This document shows, in pieces, positions 25,462-34,107 of a stretch of 64,000 nt of DNA (the stretch's first letter is position 1; each line of letters starts with the position of its first letter). Made by a program: the position numbers and the translations under genes. Origin of the DNA: DATKKG01 sp035543015 (GTDB lineage Archaea > Thermoproteota > Nitrososphaeria > Conexivisphaerales > DTJL01); the NCBI GenBank assembly GCA_035543015.1, contig DATKKG010000052.1, positions 1 to 64,000 of the forward strand, given 5' to 3'. The notes beneath the pieces were generated by a model. It was not told the DNA's origin and ran no database searches. It worked only from the letters and a program-made list of their open reading frames with translations.

Positions 25462-27039
25462 ATGGCTGAGGGTGCGGGCTCAGTGAAGTCCACCGCGAGG
25501 GGCGCCTTCAACCTCTTCGTGGGGAACTTCGCTTCGACTCTCCTCTTCGCCATATGCGCCATCTTCGTGGGCCGCTACCTTGGGGCCAGCAGCTACGGGC
25601 TCTACTCCATCGCCCTCATTCTGCCGAGCTACATGAACCTGGTGCTTCAGCTCGGAATCCCGTCCGCCGCCACCAGGTTCGCTGCCAAGTTCCGCGCCGA
25701 AGGCGACACCCCAAAGGCCGTTTCCTTCGTCTACTCCCTCCTCGTGTTCCAGTCAATCCTCGCCGTCCTTTCGTTGGTTCTCGTCCTTCCGTACGTCGGC
25801 TTCATAGCAGCCTCCATCCTCAGCCGGCCCGATGTAGCTCCCCTCCTGCCGGTGGCCGCGGTCTCCGTCCTGGGCAACGTGCTGTACTACACCAGCACAG
25901 CGGGCTTTCAGGGGCTGTCGAGGATGGACAGGTCGGCCCAGCTCCAGGTGCTGCAGGCCGTCGTCAAGCTGGTCGCCTCGGTCGTCCTCCTCCTTCTGGG
26001 CTTCGGCGTCTTCGGAGCGGTCGCAGGAAACACCTTTTCCCTGTTCGTCTCCGGCGTGGCCGCCGTGCTGCTCCTTGCCGCCCTTAGGGAAAGGTCCCTC
26101 CCGCGCGACATGCTCAAGGACGTGCGCGTCGCGCTCGGCTACTCCCTCCCCATCTACTTGGGCTCAATCGTGGCGGGCCTCCTGGCCCCATATGGCAACA
26201 CGCTGCTGGCACATTTCGTGTCAAACCAGGAGGTCGGGGGATACGGCGCTGCCGTGAACCTTTCGGCACTGGTCAGCCTCTTCGTGTACCCGATCACCAC
26301 GACCATGTTCCCGCTCTTCAGCGGCCTTGGGGAGGACAAGGCGAGGCAGACGGAAGTGCTGAGCACTTCGATCAGGTTCTCGGCCCTAGTCGTTGTTCCG
26401 GTGACCTCTGTCATCATGGCCTTGTGCACGCCCATCACGGGCGCCCTCTACGGTCGGTCCTACAACTTCGCCGGCCTCTATCTGGCGGGCACCGTCGCAC
26501 CCAACCTGCTCGCAGGATTTGGAAGCGTCGCCCAGGGGACTTTCCTGACGGGCATCGGCCGGACCAAGGAGTTCGTCAAGGCGATCTCCGTCGGGGCGGT
26601 GATCTCGTTGGCAGCGGCCACGGTGCTGACGCCGGCCTGGGGTGTATACGGCGTGATCGTCGCCGGCTTCATCGCTCAGGCGGTGGACACGATCCTGTTC
26701 AGGAGGCTGATCGACCACGCTCTTGGGACCCGCCTTCCCCTGATGTTCGGCTGGAGGCTATACCCCTGCAGCCTGGGGGCCGGTCTGGCTGCCTTCGCCT
26801 TCTCCCTCCTGCCCTTGCACCCAATACTGCTGACCTTGGGGGGAGGGTTCGTCTTCCTTCTTGTGCTCGTGCCTCTGCTCGCCCTCTGCAGCGCGGTGAC
26901 CGAGCAGGACATCGCTTCCCTCGAAGTCTACTTCGGGGGCGTCCGGCCCCTCTCCGCCCTGCTAGGCCTCCTCGTAGGCTACTATCGCATGTTCAGGAAG
27001 ACAGCCCGAGCTCGGCCATCCCAGCAATCAAGCCAATGA
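25462..27039 (+). CDS. Polysaccharide flippase (MATE/Wzx-like, MOP superfamily)
   Basis: 525 residues with about 14 hydrophobic helices and few charges between them. The opening GAFNLFVGNFASTLLFAICAI and the NTLLAHFVSNQEVGGYGAA segment match the polysaccharide-biosynthesis (Wzx) family that flips lipid-linked sugars across the membrane. It lies between two glycosyltransferase genes. The ATG at 25462 follows a TATA-like CTTAAGTACG at about 25430-25439. Its 3' end overlaps the convergent glycosyltransferase by 47 bp. Confidence 0.9.
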   Translation: MAEGAGSVKSTARGAFNLFVGNFASTLLFAICAIFVGRYLGASSYGLYSIALILPSYMNLVLQLGIPSAATRFAAKFRAEGDTPKAVSFVYSLLVFQSILAVLSLVLVLPYVGFIAASILSRPDVAPLLPVAAVSVLGNVLYYTSTAGFQGLSRMDRSAQLQVLQAVVKLVASVVLLLLGFGVFGAVAGNTFSLFVSGVAAVLLLAALRERSLPRDMLKDVRVALGYSLPIYLGSIVAGLLAPYGNTLLAHFVSNQEVGGYGAAVNLSALVSLFVYPITTTMFPLFSGLGEDKARQTEVLSTSIRFSALVVVPVTSVIMALCTPITGALYGRSYNFAGLYLAGTVAPNLLAGFGSVAQGTFLTGIGRTKEFVKAISVGAVISLAAATVLTPAWGVYGVIVAGFIAQAVDTILFRRLIDHALGTRLPLMFGWRLYPCSLGAGLAAFAFSLLPLHPILLTLGGGFVFLLVLVPLLALCSAVTEQDIASLEVYFGGVRPLSALLGLLVGYYRMFRKTARARPSQQSSQ

Positions 27040-28090
27040 GCTCGCGCCCGCAGGTGTCGCGGTCGTACCACTTGAGGACCATGGTCCTGCCTCCCGCGGC
27101 GACCTTAGCCATGGCTTCGTCGTCGAACAGCAGCGAGTTCATCCTGTCCACCAGCTCCTCCTTTGGAAACACGAACGAGTTCGACCCGCTCTCAGCGAAG
27201 TCCAGCCCCACCGCGGCCTCCTCGGTCATGAACACGGGCACGCACGATGCCAACGCTTCGAGCACCTTGTTCTTGGGGCCAAAGGTCGCCCTGTCGACTG
27301 GCACCAAAAGCGCGTCCAGCCCCCGGATGGCGCTCGCGTATTCGGAGACGGAAGGCAGGAAGCCTGTCAGGGAGATCCTCGGGCTGGACGGAGGAGCCGG
27401 ACATTCCCCTATGAGCACGAAGGCAATTCTCGGGTCGAACCTGCCGAGGTTGTCCACCAGGAACTTCAGTTGAAACGCGTTGAACAGGTTGTCGAACGGA
27501 CCGACGAGCCCCACCCTCTTGGTCTGGCCGCCGTCCCTCCTCTCCCCCGGTTTGAATACCAAGGTATCGATGAAGACCGGGATGAACCTCGTCCTCCGGT
27601 TCACCATCGAGAAGAAGGACTTGGTTCTCAGCGAGAGGGCGACGACGGCATCGGCGCTCCTGCCCACGACGGACTCCATCAGGTAGTAGATGACGCCCTT
27701 CACTTTGGAGAACTGCATCGTCTCCATCCCCGCCAGCGCTTGGGCCTCATAGACGGCCTTGAAGCCCATTATTCTGGAAAGCGGAATCATCGCGAGGAAG
27801 CCGTAGATGTCGGCCTCGCAGTAGACGAGGTCCGGCCTGAGCCGCGGCAAGCTCCTCACCAGCGCTATCGGCCAGAGTTTCTTCCTCGAGGGTCTCAGGA
27901 CGACGTCTATCCCCTTCTGCCTTAGCCGCTCGGCATATTCCCCGTCCCCCGGCGCTGATCTCGACAGAACCGTGACGTCAAAACGCTTCCGGAGGACCTC
28001 CATTACCTGTCGGGCTCTTACGGTGGTCCCGTCGGTGACGGAGATCGGGTACCCGACTGTGATCACGACCTTCTCCTTCGCCTCCGACAT
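26993..28090 (-). CDS. GT4-like (group 1) glycosyltransferase
   Basis: 365 residues. It shows the two-Rossmann GT-B layout: N-domain VITVGYPISVTDGTTVRARQVMEVL and a C-domain with KRVGLVGPFDN, LDALLVPVDRATFGPKNKVLEALASCVPVFM and TEEAAVGLDF. The family's usual E-x7-E becomes FGPKNKVLEALA, retaining the second Glu. It probably adds a sugar to the same glycan that the neighbouring flippase exports. Start ATG 28090. Confidence 0.83.
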   Translation of the reverse strand: MSEAKEKVVITVGYPISVTDGTTVRARQVMEVLRKRFDVTVLSRSAPGDGEYAERLRQKGIDVVLRPSRKKLWPIALVRSLPRLRPDLVYCEADIYGFLAMIPLSRIMGFKAVYEAQALAGMETMQFSKVKGVIYYLMESVVGRSADAVVALSLRTKSFFSMVNRRTRFIPVFIDTLVFKPGERRDGGQTKRVGLVGPFDNLFNAFQLKFLVDNLGRFDPRIAFVLIGECPAPPSSPRISLTGFLPSVSEYASAIRGLDALLVPVDRATFGPKNKVLEALASCVPVFMTEEAAVGLDFAESGSNSFVFPKEELVDRMNSLLFDDEAMAKVAAGGRTMVLKWYDRDTCGRELIGLIAGMAELGLSS

Positions 28091-28138
28091 CTGACATCGC
28101 TCTCCGAGGGGCCTGGTCTCAATGCCCCGCTGGCGTAT

Positions 28139-29095
28139 TTAATGGTCTAGGGCTCCTTGAGACTCGATGAGGCCCCGTGCCATCCATCTTACGGCGTCCA
28201 GGCTCCCGCATGAAGGGCTCCAGCCCAGCTTCCTGATCCGGCCCACGTCGAGGAGCATGGTCCTGACGTCGCCTTTCCATCCCCTTCCTCCCTCCGCGCC
28301 TACACCGTATTCCAGCCTCGGCTGCACGTTCATGGCGTCCGCCACGGCCAGCGCGATGTCCGTAACCTCCGCCTGATCTTCGGACCCGACGTTGAAGACC
28401 TGCAGGCCATTGCATGACTCCCCGGCGACCACGAACGCCCTCGCGCAGTCGTCTACCCGAAGGTAGGACTTCCTCTGCCTGCCGTCACCCAGTATCCTCA
28501 GGCTGGAGGGATCCCGCATTAGCTTCTCCACGAAGTCGTGGACGACCCCATGTGAGCACCTGGGCCCCACGATGTTCGCGAGTCTGAGGATGGCGGCGTC
28601 GAAGCCGTATGTTCCAACGTAAGCCGAGATGATGGCTTCTGAAGCCAGCTTGGTAGCGCCATATACCGAGACGGGGTTCAGAGGGGCGTAGTCCTCCGGG
28701 GTTGGGATCACGACCGCCTCGCCGTAGACCGTGGAAGACGATGCGAATATGACCTTCCTTGCCCGACCGGTCCGAGCCGCCTCAAGAAGCACCTGCGTGG
28801 CTGACACGTTCTCTTCGAACATCTCACGGGGGCTCGCCTTCTCGGGCCTGACCTCGGCCCTCGCGGCAAGGTGGTAGACGATGTCGACATCCCTCGCGGC
28901 GGGGACGACCTCCTCATATCGCCTGCAGTCACCCCTGACGAGCTCGAAGCCGGGAGACTCCATCAGGGCCGCGATGTTGGAGATCTCTCCCGTCGACAGG
29001 TCGTCGAACGCGACGACGCGGTGTCCCAGCTCCAGCAGGGTCTGGCAGAGGGTGCTCCCGATGAATCCCGCTCCGCCCGTCACGAGCGCCTTCAT
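28139..29095 (-). CDS. NAD-dependent epimerase/dehydratase (UDP-glucose 4-epimerase-like)
   Basis: 318 residues from ATG 29095. VTGGAGFIGSTLCQTLLELG at about 5-24, FASSSTVYG, and the catalytic VYGATKLASE (Y-x3-K) are intact, and GDGRQRKSYLRVDDCARA is the substrate-domain signature. The ATG at 29095 fits a TATA-like TTTAAACG at about 29125-29133 without leader; the longer open frame to 29167 passes through the promoter. Divergent from gatD. Together with the enzymes at 15.6-18.9 kb it supplies nucleotide sugars. Confidence 0.88.
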   Translation of the reverse strand: MKALVTGGAGFIGSTLCQTLLELGHRVVAFDDLSTGEISNIAALMESPGFELVRGDCRRYEEVVPAARDVDIVYHLAARAEVRPEKASPREMFEENVSATQVLLEAARTGRARKVIFASSSTVYGEAVVIPTPEDYAPLNPVSVYGATKLASEAIISAYVGTYGFDAAILRLANIVGPRCSHGVVHDFVEKLMRDPSSLRILGDGRQRKSYLRVDDCARAFVVAGESCNGLQVFNVGSEDQAEVTDIALAVADAMNVQPRLEYGVGAEGGRGWKGDVRTMLLDVGRIRKLGWSPSCGSLDAVRWMARGLIESQGALDH

Positions 29096-29209
29096 CTTCC
29101 TCAGTTTCACTGCTTCTCGAAGGCAGCCTTTAAACGCTGTCTTGCGAGCCGGCTCGCCCGACAACACAGATATATCACACGGCCACAGCTTCGTGCTGAC
29201 GACGCGAAG

Positions 29210-30520
29210 ATGGTCCTAGAGGGCTACAGGGGTGCCAGCCTGAAGAAGCTGGAGAAATCGGGCGTCTCCGTTGGAGACCTCGTCAAAGTGATGACGGATA
29301 GGGAGACGGTCGAGGGGGTTCTGATGCCCCGGTACGAATTCGCTGACGAAGAGCACATCGTGATCAAGCTGAAGACCGGCTACAACATCGGCATCTCCAT
29401 AGGGAGGGTCAAGGAGATCAAGACCGTTTCGAAAGGAACGGAGCCCTCCTTTAATGTCCCGAAGAGGCCAAAGCTAGTCCCGAGCCTCCCCAAGGTCATG
29501 ATCCTAGGGACGGGGGGTACGATAGCCTCTCGCATCGACTACCGGACCGGAGGGGTCAGGCCCGCACTGTCCTCCGAGGAGCTCTACTACCTCGTCCCCG
29601 AGCTCTCGTCCATAGCCGAAGTGGAGACCCAGGCCCTCTTCAGCATCTACAGCGAGAACATGACCCCCAGCCGCTGGTCAGAGCTGGCGTCGCGCGTCGC
29701 TGAAGCCGTGAAAGCCGGCTACGACGGCGTGGTCATAACTCACGGCACGGACACGCTCCACTATACGGCCTCGGCGCTATCCTTCGCTCTCGAGAATCTC
29801 CCCGTGCCCGTCGTGGTCGTCGGCTCCCAGCGCTCGAGCGACAGGCCGTCCTCCGACGCCGCCTCCAACCTCATAGGCGCGGTCAAGTTCGCCGCAAGAG
29901 GCAATGCCTCCGGCGTATTCGTCATCATGCATGGAGGGCTGAGCGACGACGAGCTCGACGTCCACCTGGGGGTGAGGGTCAGAAAGGATCACTCCAGCAG
30001 GCGTGACGCTTTCGAGTCCGTCAACTCCGACCCTGTGGGCAGGATAGGCCAGGAGATAACCCTGAGGAGGGGCCTCCCTCCTCGCAGGGCCTCCCCGGAG
30101 GGCTTCTCGTGCAGCCCCAGCTTCTCGGACGGCGTCTCCATCGTCAAGCTGTACCCGGGCTTTCAGCCCTCCCTGATTGGGTTTCTCGTCAGGCAGGGTT
30201 GCCGAGCCATAATCTTGGAGGGGACGGGGCTTGGCCACGCGCCCACCTCAGTGTACGACCAGCTGCGCTCGGCGATCGGCGCTGGAGTCTTCGTGGGGAT
30301 GACGTCCCAGACGATCTGGGGGAGCGTCAGGATGACAGTCTACAACACGGGCAGGGACCTGCTCAGGCTGGGCGTGGTCCCGCTTGGGGACATGCTGTCG
30401 GAAGCGGCCTTCGCCAAGGCGAGCTGGCTCCTTGGGCAGGGGCTCAAGCCAGAGAAGGTGGCCTCCATGATGGCCACCGACCTCAGGGGAGAGATGGCGG
30501 TCAGGAGGAAGGTCAAATGA
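29210..30520 (+). CDS. gatD: Glutamyl-tRNA(Gln) amidotransferase subunit D
   Basis: 436 residues. GatD is the L-asparaginase-like subunit that releases ammonia from glutamine or asparagine for GatE. N-terminal beta-barrel (about 15-85, VGDLVKVMTDRETVEGVL), then asparaginase domain with catalytic Thr about 101 in LGTGGTIAS and the second motif HGTDT at 178-182. The ATG at 29210 follows a TATA-like GATATATCA at 29168-29176. Its stop overlaps the gatE start as ATGA. The enzyme is archaea-specific and implies that this organism makes Gln-tRNA by amidation, fitting the tRNA-Gln at 54.3 kb. Confidence 0.96.
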   Translation: MVLEGYRGASLKKLEKSGVSVGDLVKVMTDRETVEGVLMPRYEFADEEHIVIKLKTGYNIGISIGRVKEIKTVSKGTEPSFNVPKRPKLVPSLPKVMILGTGGTIASRIDYRTGGVRPALSSEELYYLVPELSSIAEVETQALFSIYSENMTPSRWSELASRVAEAVKAGYDGVVITHGTDTLHYTASALSFALENLPVPVVVVGSQRSSDRPSSDAASNLIGAVKFAARGNASGVFVIMHGGLSDDELDVHLGVRVRKDHSSRRDAFESVNSDPVGRIGQEITLRRGLPPRRASPEGFSCSPSFSDGVSIVKLYPGFQPSLIGFLVRQGCRAIILEGTGLGHAPTSVYDQLRSAIGAGVFVGMTSQTIWGSVRMTVYNTGRDLLRLGVVPLGDMLSEAAFAKASWLLGQGLKPEKVASMMATDLRGEMAVRRKVK

Positions 30521-32439
30521 CTTCGGATCAGACACTGCCCGAGCTCGACCCGAAGAGGGCGGGCCTCAAGGTCGGTCTGGAGATCCACAGGCAGCTCAAC
30601 ACCAGGAACAAGCTCTTCTGCGGCTGCGGCCAGCAGAAGGAGGACGGGGAGAAGGCCTTCAGGAGACGACTCCGTCCCAGCCAGAGTGAGATGGGCAAGG
30701 TGGACCCGGCGGCCCTTTTCGAAGCCAGCAAGAACCTCTGGCTGAACTACTACTCGGGCGAAAGCTCGAGCTGTCTTGTCGAAGCGGACGAGGAGCCGCC
30801 CCACGACCTCAACCCCGAGGCCCTCGAGAGCGCGCTCATGATCTCGAGCCTGTTCTCCTCCGACATCGTGGACGAAGTCCACGTCATGCGCAAGATGGTC
30901 ATCGACGGCAGCAACACCACCGGGTTCCAGAGGACAATGGTCGTGGCCCTCGGCGGGACGCTCAGGACGTCCTTGCAGGACGTCCCCATACTCTCGGTGA
31001 CCCTTGAAGAGGACGCCGCAAGGAACCTCGGCGAAGGGGAGGGTGAAAGGGACTTCGCCCTCGACAGGCTCGGCATCCCTCTCATCGAGCTGTCCTTGGC
31101 ACCGGTGACCGCCACTCCGGCCGAGGTCCAGGAGATCGCCGGAGAAGTGGGGAGGATCCTGAAGGCCACGGGCAGGGTGGACAGGGGCCTCGGCACAATC
31201 AGGCAGGACATCAACGTGTCGGTCAAGGGAGGCGAAGTCATCGAAGTCAAGGGGGTCCAGCAACTCGACCTCGTGGCCAAGGTCGTCGAATACGAAGCCA
31301 GGAGGCAGCTGTGGCTGCTGGAGCTCGCGTCCATCCTCAAGAAGGAAGGAGCGGACGCGTCGAAGGTCGCCTTCGTGCCCCAGGACTGCAGCGGAATCTT
31401 CATCGGAACTCAGAGCAAGCTCGTGGGCACTGGGATGAAGAAGGGGAGGGTCTTCGGTCTCAGGGCGCCGGGCTTCGCAGGCCACCTGAGCCAGGAGCCC
31501 TTTCCAGACACCCGCCTCGGGAGGGAGCTGGCGGACCTCGCCCGCTTCTTCAAGCTGGGGGGCCTCCTCCACTCCGACGAGCTGCCCGGATACGGAGTCA
31601 CGCCTGAGGAGGTGGAGGCCGTTCGCAAGCAGCTGGGATGCGGCGATCGTGACGGCTTCATACTCCTGATAGGAGAGGAATCTCGGGCCCTCCTCTGCCT
31701 CCAGTCGCTGACCGAGAGGCTGCGCCAGGCTTTCGTCGGTCCCCCCGCCGAAACCAGGGGACCAATGAACGACGGCGGAACCAGGTACATCAGGCCGAGG
31801 CCCGGCTCCGCGAGGATGTATCCGGAAACTGACACCCCGCCGATACCCGTAACAGCTGAGCGGGTCTCGTCCGCTTCCGGGAAGCTCCCTCCCCCTTGGG
31901 AGGAGCAGGTGCGTGCTCTGACGAAAAAGCATGGCCTTGGCAAGGAGCAGGCCCAGAAGGTCCTCGATTCGGAATACTACGACCTCTTCGAGAAGGTGGT
32001 CGGTGATAGGAGGCTCGCGCCCACGTTCGTCGCCTCGTTCCTCACAGAAACGATGGTCAGCCTCAGCCGGGAGGGGCTGGACACGGGCTCGCTCGACAGG
32101 GCTGCGCTCGAAGAGCTCCTCGGGATGATGGGCAGGGGAGAGCTTGCCAAGGAGGCCGGCCCTGCGGTTCTGAGGGCCGTGCTGTCCAAGAAGGCTGCCG
32201 GCGTCCCCGAGGCCGTCGAGTCGCTCAAGTTCGCGGCGATGTCAGCCTCCGAGCTCTCCGCTCTGGTGGCCGAAACCGTGAGGGAGGGAACCGACGTCGT
32301 CAGGCTGAAGGGGATGGATTCGTTCAGCTTCCTGATGGGGAGGGTGATGTCCAAGGCCAGAGGGAGGGTCGACGGGGCGAAGGTGAGCGAGGAACTGAAG
32401 CGGCAGCTGGAGGGGGCGGTCGCGAAAACGAAGAAGTAA
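30517..32439 (+). CDS. gatE: Glutamyl-tRNA(Gln) amidotransferase subunit E
   Basis: 640 residues, full length for GatE. It is the kinase/amidase subunit, related to bacterial GatB, and binds Glu-tRNA(Gln). It starts with GLEIHRQLNTRNKLFCGCG (Zn-binding cysteines of the cradle), carries an internal AspRS-like insertion domain, and ends with the helical and YqeY-like tail that grips the tRNA. Start ATG 30517 overlaps the gatD stop by 4 bp, so the pair is translationally coupled. Confidence 0.96.
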   Translation: MTSDQTLPELDPKRAGLKVGLEIHRQLNTRNKLFCGCGQQKEDGEKAFRRRLRPSQSEMGKVDPAALFEASKNLWLNYYSGESSSCLVEADEEPPHDLNPEALESALMISSLFSSDIVDEVHVMRKMVIDGSNTTGFQRTMVVALGGTLRTSLQDVPILSVTLEEDAARNLGEGEGERDFALDRLGIPLIELSLAPVTATPAEVQEIAGEVGRILKATGRVDRGLGTIRQDINVSVKGGEVIEVKGVQQLDLVAKVVEYEARRQLWLLELASILKKEGADASKVAFVPQDCSGIFIGTQSKLVGTGMKKGRVFGLRAPGFAGHLSQEPFPDTRLGRELADLARFFKLGGLLHSDELPGYGVTPEEVEAVRKQLGCGDRDGFILLIGEESRALLCLQSLTERLRQAFVGPPAETRGPMNDGGTRYIRPRPGSARMYPETDTPPIPVTAERVSSASGKLPPPWEEQVRALTKKHGLGKEQAQKVLDSEYYDLFEKVVGDRRLAPTFVASFLTETMVSLSREGLDTGSLDRAALEELLGMMGRGELAKEAGPAVLRAVLSKKAAGVPEAVESLKFAAMSASELSALVAETVREGTDVVRLKGMDSFSFLMGRVMSKARGRVDGAKVSEELKRQLEGAVAKTKK

Positions 32440-32519
32440 ACGGTATTTAACCACCCCTTCTCGCATCTCATAGCCTTGCCGGGAAACCGTTATATCGAGA
32501 TTCTTCAGTCTTGTCTACG

Positions 32520-33035
32520 ATGTCGTCCGACAACGTAAGGATCAGGGTCAAGATAGGTGCAAACGAGATTGAAATCGAGGGCCCGAAGGATTCAATGAAG
32601 GACATGATCGGGCTGATCCCCGAGATTGGGGCGGCGGTGTCGAGCGTGCCGGCCCAGTCCGCGCCTTCCCCTCAGGCTGCCCAGCCCGCGCCAACTCCAC
32701 AGTCTCAGGCGCCCCTCCAGGAGCTCCCTGAGCTGAAGGTCGAGAAGGGCGAGTCTCTCCCGAGCATCATGACCAAGCTCTTCGGCGCCGCATGGGGCCG
32801 CACGCCGCGACGGCTCCTGGACGTCAAGGGCGCCCTGGAGTCCTACGGCCTGGTCTACCCTCGCCAGTCGGTGGCCGTGGCGTTGCTGCGGCTCGCTCAG
32901 GAAGGGAAGCTGAGACGGTTCAAGGGGGCCGACGGGGACTTCCTCTACACCTCGTCCACTTCTCTTCTTCAACAGGGAGAGGCCCCGCAGCCTCAGCCGC
33001 CGGAGCCGGCGCCTGAAGGCCCGCAGCAGCTCTGA
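32520..33035 (+). CDS. Small protein: beta-rich N-terminus, Pro/Gln linker, winged helix
   Basis: 171 residues from ATG 32520. The first 30 residues (NVRIRVKIGANEIEIEGP then MKDMIGLIPEI) look like a beta hairpin plus helix; a flexible Ala/Pro/Gln-rich linker follows (about 45-70), then a winged-helix-like domain (about 80-145, SLPSIMTKLFGAAWGRTP ... SVAVALLRLAQEGKLRRFKG) and a second Pro/Gln tail. TATA-like GTTATATCG at 32489-32497 gives a leaderless ATG. It shares its N-terminal pattern with the next two genes. I do not recognise a named family; a DNA- or protein-binding regulator is plausible. Confidence 0.8.
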   Translation: MSSDNVRIRVKIGANEIEIEGPKDSMKDMIGLIPEIGAAVSSVPAQSAPSPQAAQPAPTPQSQAPLQELPELKVEKGESLPSIMTKLFGAAWGRTPRRLLDVKGALESYGLVYPRQSVAVALLRLAQEGKLRRFKGADGDFLYTSSTSLLQQGEAPQPQPPEPAPEGPQQL

Positions 33036-33147
33036 GGTCGGCATGAAGGAATGCCCTCCTCGCCGGCCGTACGACCAATATTCTTTTAACGCCGAGATAT
33101 GGCAGTAGACCGCAAGACCAGGGGTCTCATCGGTAGGGATTTGTCGG

Positions 33148-33645
33148 TTGTCTGAAAAGAAAGAGGTCCGCGTCCACGTCAGCTTCGACGGCTTCGAGGC
33201 CGACCTCATCGGCTCGCCCGAAGAGGTGGCGGTCAGCTTCAACAGGCTGATGGCTCAGCAGATACCCACGCTCGAGCTCGCGAAGACTCTGGTGCTCAAC
33301 TATTCTCTCTCCGACCTCACCAACATATTCCAGGACTTCGTCCGCATCACGCCGGAAGGCCCTAGGGTCATAACCGACGCCAAGCTCAGCGACAAGACCC
33401 TGATAGCGCTTCAGCTCGTGGCGCTGAAGATCGGGTTCGAGGCTGCCAAGCTGGATTCCGAGAAGGCCTCCCTGCAGGACCTGGAGAGGCTGACCGGCCT
33501 GAACCCGAAGAGCATAAGCTCGAGGCTGAGCGAGATGGCCAAGGCGGGCTACGTCGACAGGCTGTCGTCCGACAACGGCGTCTTCTACTACATAACGACT
33601 TCCGGGGTCAACTGGCTGGCCAAGTCGTTGGGCAAGCTAGGCTAG
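33148..33645 (+). CDS. Small protein: beta-rich N-terminus plus winged helix
   Basis: 165 residues from TTG 33148. Residues 3-30 (KEVRVHVSFDGFEADLIGSP then VAVSFNRLM) repeat the N-terminal pattern of the gene at 32520. A helical middle follows, and then a winged HTH (about 110-160, ASLQDLERLTGLNPKSISSRLSEMAKAGYVDRL) much like an ArsR/MarR reader. It is co-directional with 32520 and overlaps the convergent gene at 33637 by 9 bp. Likely transcriptional regulator, target unknown. Confidence 0.8.
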   Translation: MSEKKEVRVHVSFDGFEADLIGSPEEVAVSFNRLMAQQIPTLELAKTLVLNYSLSDLTNIFQDFVRITPEGPRVITDAKLSDKTLIALQLVALKIGFEAAKLDSEKASLQDLERLTGLNPKSISSRLSEMAKAGYVDRLSSDNGVFYYITTSGVNWLAKSLGKLG

Positions 33646-34035
33646 GGGACTCTCCGGCGGTTTCTTCTGAACGTAGCGGTAGCTGCGCGGGGTCCCTTCC
33701 CTGCTCAGCATCCCTTCCCTCACCAGATCGGTCAGGCTGTGCGAGATCGCCGTCTTGTCGTAGTGGTACCCCATCCTGGCGAGCTCCTCGTCCACGTCCG
33801 ACAGGCTCCTCGTCGAGGAGAACCAGGATTCGTTCCACAGCTTCTCGAGCAGGGTCTTGCATGTCACTCCCCTGTCGGGCCTTTCCCCGACGAAGGCGCC
33901 CCCCTTGGCGCCACCGGGGACCTCAAGACCCGCTAGGACCTTCGAGATGACTTCGGAGACGCGGTCCTCGGGGACTTCCAGCTCGACCTCCCATCCTCCT
34001 CGTTTCAGCTTGATGTGTATGATCGAAGAGCTCAA
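33637..34035 (-). CDS. Small protein: beta-rich N-terminus plus winged helix
   Basis: 132 residues from TTG 34035. IIHIKLKRGGWEVELEVPED then VSEVISKVLAGL at the start is the same beta-hairpin/helix module as in 32520 and 33148. The C-terminal winged helix (about 55-120, KTLLEKLWNESWFSSTRSL ... TAISHSLTDLVREGMLSREG) has an HTH with a basic wing (PRSYRYVQKK). It diverges from nurA, so the nurA-herA promoter region (34036-34107) is shared with this putative regulator. Confidence 0.8.
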   Translation of the reverse strand: MSSSIIHIKLKRGGWEVELEVPEDRVSEVISKVLAGLEVPGGAKGGAFVGERPDRGVTCKTLLEKLWNESWFSSTRSLSDVDEELARMGYHYDKTAISHSLTDLVREGMLSREGTPRSYRYVQKKPPESPLA

Positions 34036-34107
34036 GTGACGCCCCCCTTATTGTTGAACACAATCAAGTTGCGCAACATTTATTTAGCCTACCAGCCTGT
34101 ACTGTTG

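Noticed and set aside
28871..29209. Longer N-terminus for GatD
   Set aside because: It is antisense to the epimerase gene and contains the gatD TATA-like box.
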